Below are positions 34,294 to 42,064 of a stretch of DNA of 64,000 nucleotides, one piece after another. Source of the DNA: Oscillospiraceae bacterium (GTDB lineage: Bacteria; Bacillota; Clostridia; Oscillospirales; Oscillospiraceae); contig CADCHN010000012.1 of NCBI GenBank assembly GCA_902801295.1, positions 1-64,000 on the forward strand. The letters run 5' to 3'. How positions within the stretch are numbered: the stretch's first letter is position 1; every line of letters starts with the position of its first letter. The notes under the pieces were generated by a model. It saw only the letters and a list, made by a program, of their open reading frames with translations, did no database searches and had not been told where the DNA came from. Position numbers and translations under genes: made by a program.

Positions 34294-34518
34294 CTATTCT
34301 CCGATGTCGCCGCGCACGACCTTGCCGATGTTCCACAGGTGTGCGGCCTTCCCGGCCGCCTCCCGGCGCTCCTCGGGGCTTCTGTATTCAAAATGCGCCG
34401 TATGCGAGCCGCAGTCCACGCACATCACATACCAGCACCAGCCGTTTTCTTCCTCCAGGAGTCCGGCACCGCCGCAATACGGGCAGTCCTGCAGCTCCAG
34501 TTCTTCGTAAATGTCCAT
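34294..34518 (-). CDS. Lar-like zinc-ribbon mini-protein
   Basis: 74 residues from the ATG at 34518 behind GGGAGGA. Two Cys pairs ('CPYCGGAGLL' and 'VMCVDCGSHT') then 'EAAGKAAHLWN', the layout of the Lar restriction-alleviation family named from a prophage protein. No restriction system is in view, so a role in that process is not supported. Co-transcribed with proC. Confidence 0.75.
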   Translation of the reverse strand: MDIYEELELQDCPYCGGAGLLEEENGWCWYVMCVDCGSHTAHFEYRSPEERREAAGKAAHLWNIGKVVRGDIGE

Positions 34519-34571
34519 TTTTGTTTCCTCCCGATCAGGTGATTCGTCTTGGTTTCCTCTCGCCCGGTCGC

Positions 34572-34600
34572 TTGACAAACGGCCGGATGTCTGATAATAA
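34572..34600 (+). promoter_or_regulatory. Promoter upstream of riboswitch and CDF gene
   Basis: TTGACA (34572-34577), 17-nt spacer, extended -10 TGA-TAATAA (34595-34600). The predicted transcript starts about 30 nt before the riboswitch. Confidence 0.7.
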
Positions 34601-34635
34601 TAGTTGAGTCATATGCAGCCGGACGGCCGCATAGC

Positions 34636-34740
34636 CTATACTGAACAGGCCGGAGCTTTTGCGCTCGGAGCCGGGTCACAGTTGTGACAGTGGATCACCC
34701 ACGGGACAGAATAAACTGATTCCCGGGGGTTCTTTTTTTG
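34636..34740 (+). ncRNA. Probable NiCo (czcD) riboswitch with terminator switch
   Basis: The leader of the cation transporter gene matches the layout I remember for the NiCo riboswitch: 'CTGAACAGGC' (34641-34650), a small GC stem, 'GCCGGG' (about 34670-34675), the perfect stem GTCACA-GT-TGTGAC (34675-34688), and 'GGGACAG' (34703-34709). The closing stem would pair TATACTG with CAGAATA. An intrinsic terminator uses ACCCACGGGA (34697-34706) against TCCCGGGGGT (34721-34730), followed by T7. The terminator takes the conserved GGGA, so it and the sensor fold exclude each other: metal binding should turn the gene on. The match is by eye, not a covariance search. Confidence 0.7.
34697..34739 (+). 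terminator. Regulated terminator of the riboswitch
   Basis: Nearly perfect 10-bp stem with one mismatch, 14-nt loop, and TTCTTTTTTT tail, 22 nt before the CDF start. Its 5' arm overlaps the conserved riboswitch core. Confidence 0.8.
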
Positions 34741-34761
34741 CCCGGAGAAGGAGGCTTTTCC

Positions 34762-35652
34762 ATGACGCAGACTCTGGATTTTGAAAAAACCGCCACGCGG
34801 GTCTCTCTCGTGAGTGTCGCCGGCAACGCGGCGCTTTCCGTGTTCAAGCTGCTGGCCGGTATTCTGGCGCACTCGGGCGCCATGATCAGCGACGCGGTGC
34901 ACTCGGCCTCGGACGTGCTGAGCAGCTTCATCGTCATTCTCGGCGTGAAGCTCTCCGTGCGGGAGGCCGACCGCGACCACCCCTACGGGCACGAGCGTTT
35001 TGAATGCGTCGCGGCGATCTTCCTCGCCGTGGTACTCGCCGTCACCGGTCTGCTGATCGGCTACCGGGCGGTGGAGAGCATCGGCGCAGGCGCGGAGGGT
35101 ACCGTGATGCCCGGCCTGCTGGCGCTCATCGCGGCGGCCGTGTCCATCGCCTGCAAGGAGGCCATGTACTGGTACACGCGCCATTACGCCAGGCGCCTCA
35201 ACTCTGCCGCGCTGATGGCCAACGCCTGGCACCACCGCAGCGACGCGCTCTCCTCTGTCGGCGCGCTGATCGGCATTGCCGGCGCCCGCCTCGGCTATCC
35301 GATCATGGAGCCGATCGCAAGCCTGCTGATCTGCCTCTTCATCCTGAAGGCTGCCTATGATATCTTCAAGGACGCCACGGGAAAGATGGTGGACCGCGCC
35401 TGCGACGCGGAGACGGAGCAGCGCCTGGCCGACTGCGTGCTGGCTCAGCAGGAGGTGCTTGGCATCGACCGGCTGCAGACCCGAGAGTTCGGCAGCAAGA
35501 TCTACGTGGATCTGGAGATCCGGGTCGACGGCAGTCTTCCGCTCATTGAGGCACACGCCATCGCCGAGCAGGTGCACGACCGGATCGAGGCGGCTTTCCC
35601 CTCGGTCAAGCACATCATGGTGCATGTCAACCCCGGCGTCAGGCCGGAATAA
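34762..35652 (+). CDS. Cation diffusion facilitator metal exporter
   Basis: 296 residues, six helices, with the family metal sites 'SDAVHSASDVLSS' (Asp/His of helix 2) and 'HHRSDALSSVGALI' (helix 5), and loop 'DHPYGHERFECVAA'. A C-terminal metal-binding domain (about 205-296) is present. It exports divalent cations using the proton gradient. The probable NiCo riboswitch upstream suggests cobalt and nickel. Start 34762 follows GGAGG. Confidence 0.92.
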   Translation: MTQTLDFEKTATRVSLVSVAGNAALSVFKLLAGILAHSGAMISDAVHSASDVLSSFIVILGVKLSVREADRDHPYGHERFECVAAIFLAVVLAVTGLLIGYRAVESIGAGAEGTVMPGLLALIAAAVSIACKEAMYWYTRHYARRLNSAALMANAWHHRSDALSSVGALIGIAGARLGYPIMEPIASLLICLFILKAAYDIFKDATGKMVDRACDAETEQRLADCVLAQQEVLGIDRLQTREFGSKIYVDLEIRVDGSLPLIEAHAIAEQVHDRIEAAFPSVKHIMVHVNPGVRPE

Positions 35653-35662
35653 AACATGGAAT

Positions 35663-35704
35663 TGGCCGTTCGCGTCCCCACGGGACGCGAACGGTCATTT
35701 TTTA
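35663..35704 (+). terminator. Terminator of the CDF gene
   Basis: CCGTTCGCGTCC and its perfect complement (35666-35694), extended by further pairs, then a T6 run. It overlaps the stop of the convergent small Cys-rich gene. Confidence 0.85.
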
Positions 35705-35865
35705 TCTCTGTTGCAGTGCTCGCAGCGCTGCCGACAGGCGTCGCAATGGCCGGAGCAGCTTGAGCAGTCGTGGCAGAAGCCCGTTTTGCCGCTGCGGATC
35801 GCACGCACGGCGAAATAGATCAATACGGCGACCGCGAGCAGGATCAGGATATCCCAGATATTCAT
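35695..35865 (-). CDS. FeoB-associated Cys-rich membrane protein
   Basis: 56 residues. One membrane helix at the N-terminus ('MNIWDILILLAVAVLIYF'), then a short basic hinge and seven Cys and His in 'FCHDCSSCSGHCDACRQRCE' and 'HCN'. This is the pattern of the small FeoB-associated Cys-rich proteins. It starts 4 bp after the FeoAB stop at 35870 on the same strand, so it is in the same operon. It probably helps ferrous iron uptake or metal handling at the membrane. Confidence 0.88.
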   Translation of the reverse strand: MNIWDILILLAVAVLIYFAVRAIRSGKTGFCHDCSSCSGHCDACRQRCEHCNRDKK

Positions 35866-35869
35866 GCGC

Positions 35870-38218
35870 TCAGCCCATCCCCAGCAGCAGGCCGATCAGT
35901 CGCACCAGCAGCGCCGCGATCCAGGCGATCGCGCACTGCCACAGCACCACATAAACCGCCCAGCGGGCGCCGAGCTCGCGCTTGATGGAAGCAATTGCAG
36001 CCACGCAGGGCGTATACAGCAGGCTGAACACCAGCAGAGAGGCCGCCGTCAGCGTGCTGAGCGCGGTGCTGACGCCCTCGGCGCTGAAGAGGATCTCCAT
36101 CACGGACACCACGCTCTCCTTGGCCATAAAGCCGCTGATGAGCGAGGTGACGATGCGCCAGTCGCCGAGGCCGATGGGTCGGAAGATCGGCACCAGCAGG
36201 CCGGACACGGCGGCGAGGATGCTCTCGTGCGAATCCTCCACCAGATTGAAGCCGAAGTCAAAGCTCTGCAGGAACCAGACGACGATCGTGGCGATCAGGA
36301 TCACCGAGAAGGCGCGCTGCAGGAAGTCCTTGGCCTTTTCCCACAGCAGCTGCAGGACGTTGCGCGCGCTGGGCAGGCGGTAATTCGGCAATTCCATGAC
36401 GAACGGAACGGCCTCGCCCTTAAAGAGCGTCTTTTTATACAGCAGCGCGACCAGAATGCCGGTCACAATGCCAAGCAAATAGAGCCCCGTAATCATCAGC
36501 CAGCTGTTTTTGGGGAAAAAGACGCTGACGAAAAAGCTGTAGATCGGGAGCTTGGCCGTGCAGGACATAAAGGGCGTGAGCAGGATGGTCATGCGGCGGT
36601 CGCGGTCGCTCGGCAGCGTACGGGTGGACATCACGGCGGGCACCGTGCAGCCGAAGCCGATCAGCATCGGCACGATGCTGCGGCCGGAGAGGCCGATCTT
36701 GCGCAGCAGCTTATCCATGAAGAAAGCGACGCGGGCGATATAGCCGCTGTCCTCCAGCAGAGACAGGAACAGAAACAGCGTCACAATGAGGGGCAGGAAG
36801 CTGACAACGCTGCCGACGCCCTCGAAAATGCCCTTGAGCACAAGGCTTTGGATGGCCTGGTTGACGTGTCCGGCCTGCATGGCCCGCTCGGTCAGGCCGG
36901 CCAGCGCGTCAATCCCCTCGGCCAGCAGATCCTGCAGGAAGGGGCCGATGAGGAAGAACGTCAGGAAAAAGACCAGGGCCATAATGCCGATGAACATCGG
37001 GATGGCTGTGTACTTGCCGGTGAGAACCCGGTCGAGACGCTCGCTGCGCCTATGCTCGCGGCTCTCGCGGGGCTTGATGACGCAGGCGTCACAGACCTTT
37101 TTGATATACTCAAAGCGCATATCCGCGATGGCGGCGCTGCGGTCGAGCCCGCGCTCCTTCTCCATCTGCAGCACGATGTGCTCCAGCATCTCCGTCTCGT
37201 TCTGATCCAGCTCCAGCTGCTCGGCGATCAGGCTTTCGCCCTCGATGAGCTTGCTGGCCGCGAAGCGCACCGGAAGTCCCGCGCGCACGGCGTGATCCTC
37301 GATCAGATGGCTGACGGCGTGCAGCGCGCGGTGCACCGCGCCGCCATGATCCTCCGCGCCGCAGAAGTCCTGCCGCAGCGGCTTTTCCTGGTATTTGGCG
37401 ATATGCACGGCGTGGCGCACCAGCTCGTCCACACCCTGGTTCTTGGCCGCCGAAATCGGCACCACCGGCACGCCGAGCATGGATTCCATGGCGTTAACGT
37501 CCACGGTGCCGCCGTTGCCGGTCAGCTCGTCCATCATGTTCAGCGCGACCACCATCGGCACGTTCATTTCCAGCAGCTGCATCGTCAGATAGAGGTTGCG
37601 CTCGATGTTGGTGGCGTCCACGATGTTGATGATCGCCCGGGGCTTTTCCCGGAGCACAAAGTCGCGCGAAACCAGCTCCTCGCTGGAATAGGGCGACATG
37701 GAGTAAATGCCCGGCAGGTCGGTGATGGAGGTGTCGCTGTGGCCGCGGATCACGCCGTCCTTGCGGTCCACCGTCACGCCGGGAAAGTTGCCGACGTGCT
37801 GGTTGGCGCCGGTCAGCTGATTAAAGAGCGTCGTCTTGCCGCTGTTCTGGTTGCCCACAAGCGCAAAGCTCAAAAGCGTTCCTTCAGGGAGCGGATCGCC
37901 GGTGCCCTTCGGGTGGAATTTGCCCTCCTCGCCGAGGCCGGGATGGGCATGGCTCCTTCGCTCCGACTTTCCGGCGTGCGGCGCGGCCGCGCTCTCCAGA
38001 GCGGTGATTTCGATCTTCTCCGCGTCCGCCAGACGCAGCGTCAGCTCATAGCCGTGGATGCGCAGCTCCATCGGGTCGCCCATCGGCGCGAGCTTGACCA
38101 GCGTGACCTCTGCGCCCGGGATCACACCCATGTCGAGGAAGTGCTGGCGCAGCGCGCCCTCTCCTCCGACGCGCTCAACACGGGCGGACTGGCCCGTTTT
38201 CAGTTCGTTCAGTCTCAT
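35870..38218 (-). CDS. feoB: FeoA-FeoB fused ferrous iron transporter
   Basis: 782 residues. The FeoA-like SH3 domain (about 1-75; 'QHFLDMGVIPGAEVTL') is fused by a charged His-containing linker to FeoB. The G domain shows G1 'GNQNSGKTTLF', G2 'GNFPGVTVDRK', G3 'DLPGIYS' and G4 'NMMDE'. The membrane half has the paired Gate motifs ('MLIGFGCTVPAVMSTRTL' and a later 'SLLYTPCVAAIASIKREL'). Start 38218 is the family start; 38248 lacks a ribosome site. Promoter at 38289-38317. Confidence 0.95.
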   Translation of the reverse strand: MRLNELKTGQSARVERVGGEGALRQHFLDMGVIPGAEVTLVKLAPMGDPMELRIHGYELTLRLADAEKIEITALESAAAPHAGKSERRSHAHPGLGEEGKFHPKGTGDPLPEGTLLSFALVGNQNSGKTTLFNQLTGANQHVGNFPGVTVDRKDGVIRGHSDTSITDLPGIYSMSPYSSEELVSRDFVLREKPRAIINIVDATNIERNLYLTMQLLEMNVPMVVALNMMDELTGNGGTVDVNAMESMLGVPVVPISAAKNQGVDELVRHAVHIAKYQEKPLRQDFCGAEDHGGAVHRALHAVSHLIEDHAVRAGLPVRFAASKLIEGESLIAEQLELDQNETEMLEHIVLQMEKERGLDRSAAIADMRFEYIKKVCDACVIKPRESREHRRSERLDRVLTGKYTAIPMFIGIMALVFFLTFFLIGPFLQDLLAEGIDALAGLTERAMQAGHVNQAIQSLVLKGIFEGVGSVVSFLPLIVTLFLFLSLLEDSGYIARVAFFMDKLLRKIGLSGRSIVPMLIGFGCTVPAVMSTRTLPSDRDRRMTILLTPFMSCTAKLPIYSFFVSVFFPKNSWLMITGLYLLGIVTGILVALLYKKTLFKGEAVPFVMELPNYRLPSARNVLQLLWEKAKDFLQRAFSVILIATIVVWFLQSFDFGFNLVEDSHESILAAVSGLLVPIFRPIGLGDWRIVTSLISGFMAKESVVSVMEILFSAEGVSTALSTLTAASLLVFSLLYTPCVAAIASIKRELGARWAVYVVLWQCAIAWIAALLVRLIGLLLGMG

Positions 38219-38288
38219 ATGTTTCTCTCTCTTACCTTCTCCACGCATTTTGCGGAAGTCACTTCAATTTTTGCGATTCTAAAATGTT

Positions 38289-38317
38289 ATTATACTCACC
38301 TTTTGACAATCCTGCAA
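38289..38317 (-). promoter_or_regulatory. Promoter of feoAB
   Basis: Minus strand TTGCAG (38312-38317), 17-nt spacer, TATAAT (38289-38294), leader of about 65 nt. I see no clear Fur box. Confidence 0.65.
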
Positions 38318-38460
38318 GCGCTTGGCGCATTTCTTTGTGGGAATCAGCACTTGCCCGGAAAAAAGAGCGCCAGCTTTCCCTGCTGTCGCTCCTTGTATGT
38401 TCCTGCGGCTATCCTCCCGGCGGCCAGGTCAGGCTCTGTCCGGTCAAAACGGATCTGCCC

Positions 38461-39000
38461 TCAGTCCGGCAGCATGCGGTAGCTGCGAATGAATTTCTCC
38501 GGCTCCGCGCCGGCGGCGAGATAGCGCAGCAGAATTTCCGCGCAGGCATGGCTGTCGCTGTCGGCGCGGTGGTGGTTCAGCTCGATCCCATAGTAGGTGC
38601 AGAGCTCGTTGAGCTTGTGGCCGATGCCGGGCAGCAGCCGCCGCCCCATGACCACCGTGCAGAGCCCGCGCACCGTCGGCCGCCAGGGGATGTCATAGGC
38701 AGCAAGGCATTTTCTCAGCACGCCGATATCGAAGGATGCATTATGCGCCACGAGCACGCCGGTGCTCATCATCGGCTCGATCTCGGGCCAGAGCTGTGCG
38801 AAGGTCGGCGCGTCGGCCACGCTTTCCGCGCTGATGCCGGTAAGCATTGTGTTGAAGTCGTCAAAGGGCTGCTCAGGCTGAACCAGAGAATAGAACTCCC
38901 GGACAATCGCCCCGTTTTCGATCACGGATATGCCGATGGCGCTCATACGGTTGTTCCAGCGGTTCGGCGTTTCTACGTCAAAGACTATGTATCGGCTCAT
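38461..39000 (-). CDS. DEDDh 3'-5' exonuclease (DnaQ-like)
   Basis: 179 residues. The acidic residues are in 'YIVFDVETPN', 'LVAHNASFDIGVLRK' and 'NHHRADSDSHACAEIL' (His and Asp of DEDDh). The size fits a stand-alone exonuclease domain, either an epsilon-like proofreader or an RNase. A single gene with no obvious partner. Confidence 0.88.
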   Translation of the reverse strand: MSRYIVFDVETPNRWNNRMSAIGISVIENGAIVREFYSLVQPEQPFDDFNTMLTGISAESVADAPTFAQLWPEIEPMMSTGVLVAHNASFDIGVLRKCLAAYDIPWRPTVRGLCTVVMGRRLLPGIGHKLNELCTYYGIELNHHRADSDSHACAEILLRYLAAGAEPEKFIRSYRMLPD

Positions 39001-39137
39001 ATTTTGCCTCTCGTCCGCGTTTTTTTCTTATTATACCCCAGGCTATTCATCTGTGACAAGATGCGATGGTGATATCATACGCCGAAAAATGGGAAAAGCT
39101 CCCCGCCCGGATGGGTGGGGAGCGAGAAAAAGCGCTT

Positions 39138-40277
39138 TTATTGCTGCCAGACGATCTCGCCGTCGATGATCGTCATGCGCACGGTGGAGGCGAGCTCCAG
39201 CGGGCTTCCGTCGAGCAGGACAAGGTCGGCGTCCTTCCCGGGACGGATGCTCCCGACGCGCTCATCCACGCGGCAGATGCGCGCCGCGTCAATCGTGATC
39301 GCGCGGAGCGCGCCCCACTCGTCCATGCCCTCCTTGACGGCGAGCGCGGCGCACAGGGGCAGATACTGGATTCTGGACACCGGGTGGTCTGTCGTCAGGG
39401 CCACCGTGACGCCAGCCTTCTGCAGGATGCCGGCCGTTTTAAAATCGGAAAGGCTGACCTCGTCCTTGGTTCTGGACGCCAGCGACGGCCCGACGATCGC
39501 GGGAAAACCGCTTTCGGCGATTTCCTGGGCGATCAGATGCCCTTCCGTGCAGTGATCCAGCGTCAGTCCCAGGCCGAACTCCTTGGCCAGGCGGATCGCG
39601 GTGAAAATATCGTCCGTTCTGTGCACATGTGCCTTCAGCGGGATTTTTCCCTCAAAGAGCTCCCGGTAGCACTCCATGCCAAAGCTCTTTTGCCCGCCGC
39701 CGTCCGACTCTGCGTCAAAATACTGCCGGGCGAGGAAGAATTCCTCCCGGATCAGAGAGGCGATGCCCATGCGGGTAGAGGGAATATTCCCGTTGACGCC
39801 GTAATTAGACATGGGATTTTCTCCGAAGGCCAGCTTCACAGCCGCCGGAGCCAGCACGAGCATATCGTCCACGCGCCGGCCGTGGGTCTTGATAAAGGCG
39901 AATTGCCCTCCGATCGCGTTGGAGCTGCCTGGGCCCGTCATCACGCCGGTAATGCCGGCCGCAACGGCGTTGTGAAAGGCGCTGTCCCTGGGATTGATCG
40001 CGTCGAGCGCCCGCAGACAGGGCGTGATCGGATTTGTCCCCTCGTTGCTCGGATCGCCCTGCGGCGTTTTTTTCTCCTCGGCAATGCCGATATGGCTGTG
40101 CGCGTCAATAAATCCGGGAAAAACGCGCAGTCCGGCCGCGTTGACGAGCTGCATGCTCTCCGTGGGCGGGATCGACTCCGCGATCTCAGCGATTTTTCCG
40201 TCCCGGATCAGCAAATCAGCCCGAAGCGGTTCTTTTTGTTCCATTGTATGGATCAGACCGTTTTGGATCAGCAGCAT
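39138..40277 (-). CDS. Amidohydrolase (imidazolonepropionase-like)
   Basis: 379 residues, TIM-barrel metal hydrolase. Metal ligands are in 'FPGFIDAHSHIGI', 'PLKAHVHRTDD', 'GLTLDHCTEGHL' and 'ALTTDHPVSRI'. N- and C-terminal strands form the small composite domain ('GKDADLVLLDGSPLE'). The family includes imidazolonepropionases and prolidase-like enzymes; substrate not decided. Single gene. Confidence 0.88.
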   Translation of the reverse strand: MLLIQNGLIHTMEQKEPLRADLLIRDGKIAEIAESIPPTESMQLVNAAGLRVFPGFIDAHSHIGIAEEKKTPQGDPSNEGTNPITPCLRALDAINPRDSAFHNAVAAGITGVMTGPGSSNAIGGQFAFIKTHGRRVDDMLVLAPAAVKLAFGENPMSNYGVNGNIPSTRMGIASLIREEFFLARQYFDAESDGGGQKSFGMECYRELFEGKIPLKAHVHRTDDIFTAIRLAKEFGLGLTLDHCTEGHLIAQEIAESGFPAIVGPSLASRTKDEVSLSDFKTAGILQKAGVTVALTTDHPVSRIQYLPLCAALAVKEGMDEWGALRAITIDAARICRVDERVGSIRPGKDADLVLLDGSPLELASTVRMTIIDGEIVWQQ

Positions 40278-40313
40278 GTGCCTTTGTCTCCTCTCGCTCT
40301 TTTTTCGTTGGGT

Positions 40314-40341
40314 ATAGTTTTCCTACTTTGCGGAAAACTAT
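40314..40341. repeat. Inverted repeat upstream of the Asn/Gln peptide
   Basis: Perfect 10-bp arms ATAGTTTTCC/GGAAAACTAT with an 8-nt loop, between divergent genes. It may be an operator or a leader hairpin of the plus-strand gene. Confidence 0.5.
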
Positions 40342-40367
40342 CCTTGCTGAAAAGCGGAGGTGAGAAA

Positions 40368-40550
40368 ATGAACAACCAGAACAATCAGAACCAGCGCAAC
40401 AACCAGAACCAGCAGAACAACCAGAATCAGCGCAACAACCAGAACCAGCAGAACAACCAGAATCAGCGCAACAACCAGAACCAGCAGAATAACCAGAACC
40501 AGCAGAACAACGAGAACCAGCGCAACAACCAGAACCAGCAGAATCGCTGA
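40368..40550 (+). CDS. Asn/Gln-rich low-complexity peptide
   Basis: 60 residues built from Asn and Gln with a few Arg and Glu; after the Met nothing else occurs. It starts 'MNNQNNQNQRNNQNQQNN'. The ribosome site GGAGGTG lies well placed at about 40356-40363, so it is very likely translated. A strong hairpin follows at 40580-40607. The coding DNA repeats in 36-bp units. No signal peptide or charge cluster is seen. Prion-like composition suggests self-assembly or a hydration role; this is speculation. Confidence 0.75.
   Translation: MNNQNNQNQRNNQNQQNNQNQRNNQNQQNNQNQRNNQNQQNNQNQQNNENQRNNQNQQNR
40380..40548 (+). repeat. 36-bp tandem repeats in the Asn/Gln peptide gene
   Basis: About 4.5 units of a 36-bp repeat (CGCAACAACCAGAACCAGCA...), each coding 12 residues. 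The copies differ at single bases only. Confidence 0.85.
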
Positions 40551-40579
40551 CGCATTGATAAGCAAAAGACTATCTGCGC

Positions 40580-40607
40580 AGGACGGACAGCACCGGCTGT
40601 CCGTCCT
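40580..40607 (+). terminator. Hairpin after the Asn/Gln peptide
   Basis: AGGACGGACAGC and its perfect complement around ACCG, 30 nt past the stop at 40550. The U tract is weak. Confidence 0.65.
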
Positions 40608-40645
40608 GAATGGTTCAAAACATAAGGATTTCTGTGATGGAAACG

Positions 40646-40679
40646 AAAAAGCGGGGTGCTGCAAACTGCAGCACCCCGC
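40646..40679 (-). terminator. Terminator of the msmX gene
   Basis: Minus strand GCGGGGTGCTGC-AGTTT-GCAGCACCCCGC followed by TTTTT, 26 nt after the stop at 40706. Confidence 0.92.
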
Positions 40680-40705
40680 CCGGTTTTGTATGAAACGTAG
40701 GAAGA

Positions 40706-41887
40706 TCAGAACTCGAGGTTCTTCTCGGTCTCCTTGGAGAACACGTGAGCGACCTTGCCGTCGAAGGTAAAGTGCACGGTGTCGCCGATGTTGTAGTTGC
40801 CCTTCATGTCGATGGTCGGAACGATGATGATGACGTCGCGGCCGTCGGCATTGACGTGCAGATGGACAGAGGAGCCCATCATTTCCGACACGTCCACGCG
40901 GGCGGTGATGCCCTTCTCGGCCACGTCGGTGTGCTCGGGACGAACACCCAGGGTAATGGGCTGAGACTGCACATCGTTCTTCAGCAGGCGCTCTTCCTTA
41001 TCCTCGCTCAGCTCGACCCTGATACCGCCGACTTCGACAAAGAACTTGTTGCCCTCGCGCTTAAGCTCGGCATCAAAGAAGTTCATGACGGGCATGCCGA
41101 TGAAGCCCGCGACGAAGAGGTTGGAGGGATGATTGAACACGTCCTGAGGCGTGCCGATCTGCTGGATGTAGCCGTCCTTCATGATGACGATCCGGTCGCC
41201 CAGGGTCATGGCCTCGGTCTGGTCATGGGTGACGTACATGAAGGTGGTGTTGATGCGCTGGCGGAGCTTGATGATCTCAGCGCGCATCTCGTTACGGAGC
41301 TTCGCGTCCAGGTTGGACAGAGGCTCGTCCATCAGCATGACCTTCGGGTCACGCACGATGGCGCGGCCGATGGCAACACGCTGGCGCTGGCCGCCGGACA
41401 GAGCCTTGGGCTTGCGCTCGAGGTACTGGGTGATGTCGAGGATCTCAGCGGCCTCACGGACCTTCCTGTCGATCTCGTCCTTCGGGGTGTGGCGCAGCTT
41501 CAGGGAGAAGGCCATGTTATCATACACGGTCATGTGCGGGTAGAGGGCGTAGTTCTGGAAAACCATGGCGATGTCGCGGTCTTTCGGGGCGACGTCGTTC
41601 ATGACTTTGCCGTCGATCAGCAGTTCGCCGCCGGAGATTTCTTCCAGACCGGCGACCATGCGCAGGGTGGTGGACTTGCCGCAGCCGGAGGGGCCGACCA
41701 GCACGATGAATTCCTTGTCCTTGATGTCCAGGTTGAACTCCTGCACCGCAACGACGCCTTCATCGGTGATCTGAAGGTTGACCTTCTTCTTTTCCGGTTC
41801 GTCGGCTTTCTTTTTCTTGCTCTTCTTTTGTTCGCCGCTGACAAAGGGGTACACTTTCTTGATGTTTTTCAGCTGAACAGTTGCCAT
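40706..41887 (-). CDS. msmX: Multi-sugar ABC transporter ATPase (MsmX/UgpC type)
   Basis: 393 residues from the ATG at 41887. It powers CUT1 importers. Walker A 'VGPSGCGKSTT', Q-loop, signature 'LSGGQRQRVAIGRAIVRDPK', Walker B 'VMLMDEPLSNLD', and C-terminal TOBE/MalK-like domain ('LGVRPEHTDV'). A Lys/Glu-rich insert of about 28 residues (about 17-45) splits the first strand from Walker A; I recall similar inserts in related Clostridia. It is last in the sucrose locus but separated by 177 bp with a hairpin. It may also serve the importer at 24309-28678. Confidence 0.94.
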   Translation of the reverse strand: MATVQLKNIKKVYPFVSGEQKKSKKKKADEPEKKKVNLQITDEGVVAVQEFNLDIKDKEFIVLVGPSGCGKSTTLRMVAGLEEISGGELLIDGKVMNDVAPKDRDIAMVFQNYALYPHMTVYDNMAFSLKLRHTPKDEIDRKVREAAEILDITQYLERKPKALSGGQRQRVAIGRAIVRDPKVMLMDEPLSNLDAKLRNEMRAEIIKLRQRINTTFMYVTHDQTEAMTLGDRIVIMKDGYIQQIGTPQDVFNHPSNLFVAGFIGMPVMNFFDAELKREGNKFFVEVGGIRVELSEDKEERLLKNDVQSQPITLGVRPEHTDVAEKGITARVDVSEMMGSSVHLHVNADGRDVIIIVPTIDMKGNYNIGDTVHFTFDGKVAHVFSKETEKNLEF

Positions 41888-41900
41888 AGTTTTCGGCTCC

Positions 41901-41928
41901 GGACGCATGGCCTCCGCCGGATGCGTCC
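41901..41928. repeat. Inverted repeat upstream of msmX
   Basis: GGACGCAT and ATGCGTCC flank a 12-nt GC-rich loop, 14-41 nt upstream of the msmX ATG. It may modulate read-through or translation. Confidence 0.45.
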
Positions 41929-42064
41929 TCACGGGGGCTTGCGCCTCCCGCGTTACGACAGGTCTCCACACTGCCGCAGCCCGAGCCCGGGCTTGAACTT
42001 TTCCTCCTTTTTTTCACAGCTGACCGGCCATTGTTGTGGAGTGGTCGGGGCCGTGGAAATTACA

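Noticed and set aside
34294-34518. Anti-restriction gene as a sign of prophage
   Set aside because: The Lar-like protein is co-transcribed with proC and no phage or restriction genes are in the window.
35864-38482. An 872-codon plus-strand open frame
   Set aside because: It is the antisense shadow of feoAB, which has all G motifs and membrane helices.
40380-40548. CRISPR-like array
   Set aside because: The 36-bp units are contiguous coding repeats with no unique spacers, and no cas genes are near.
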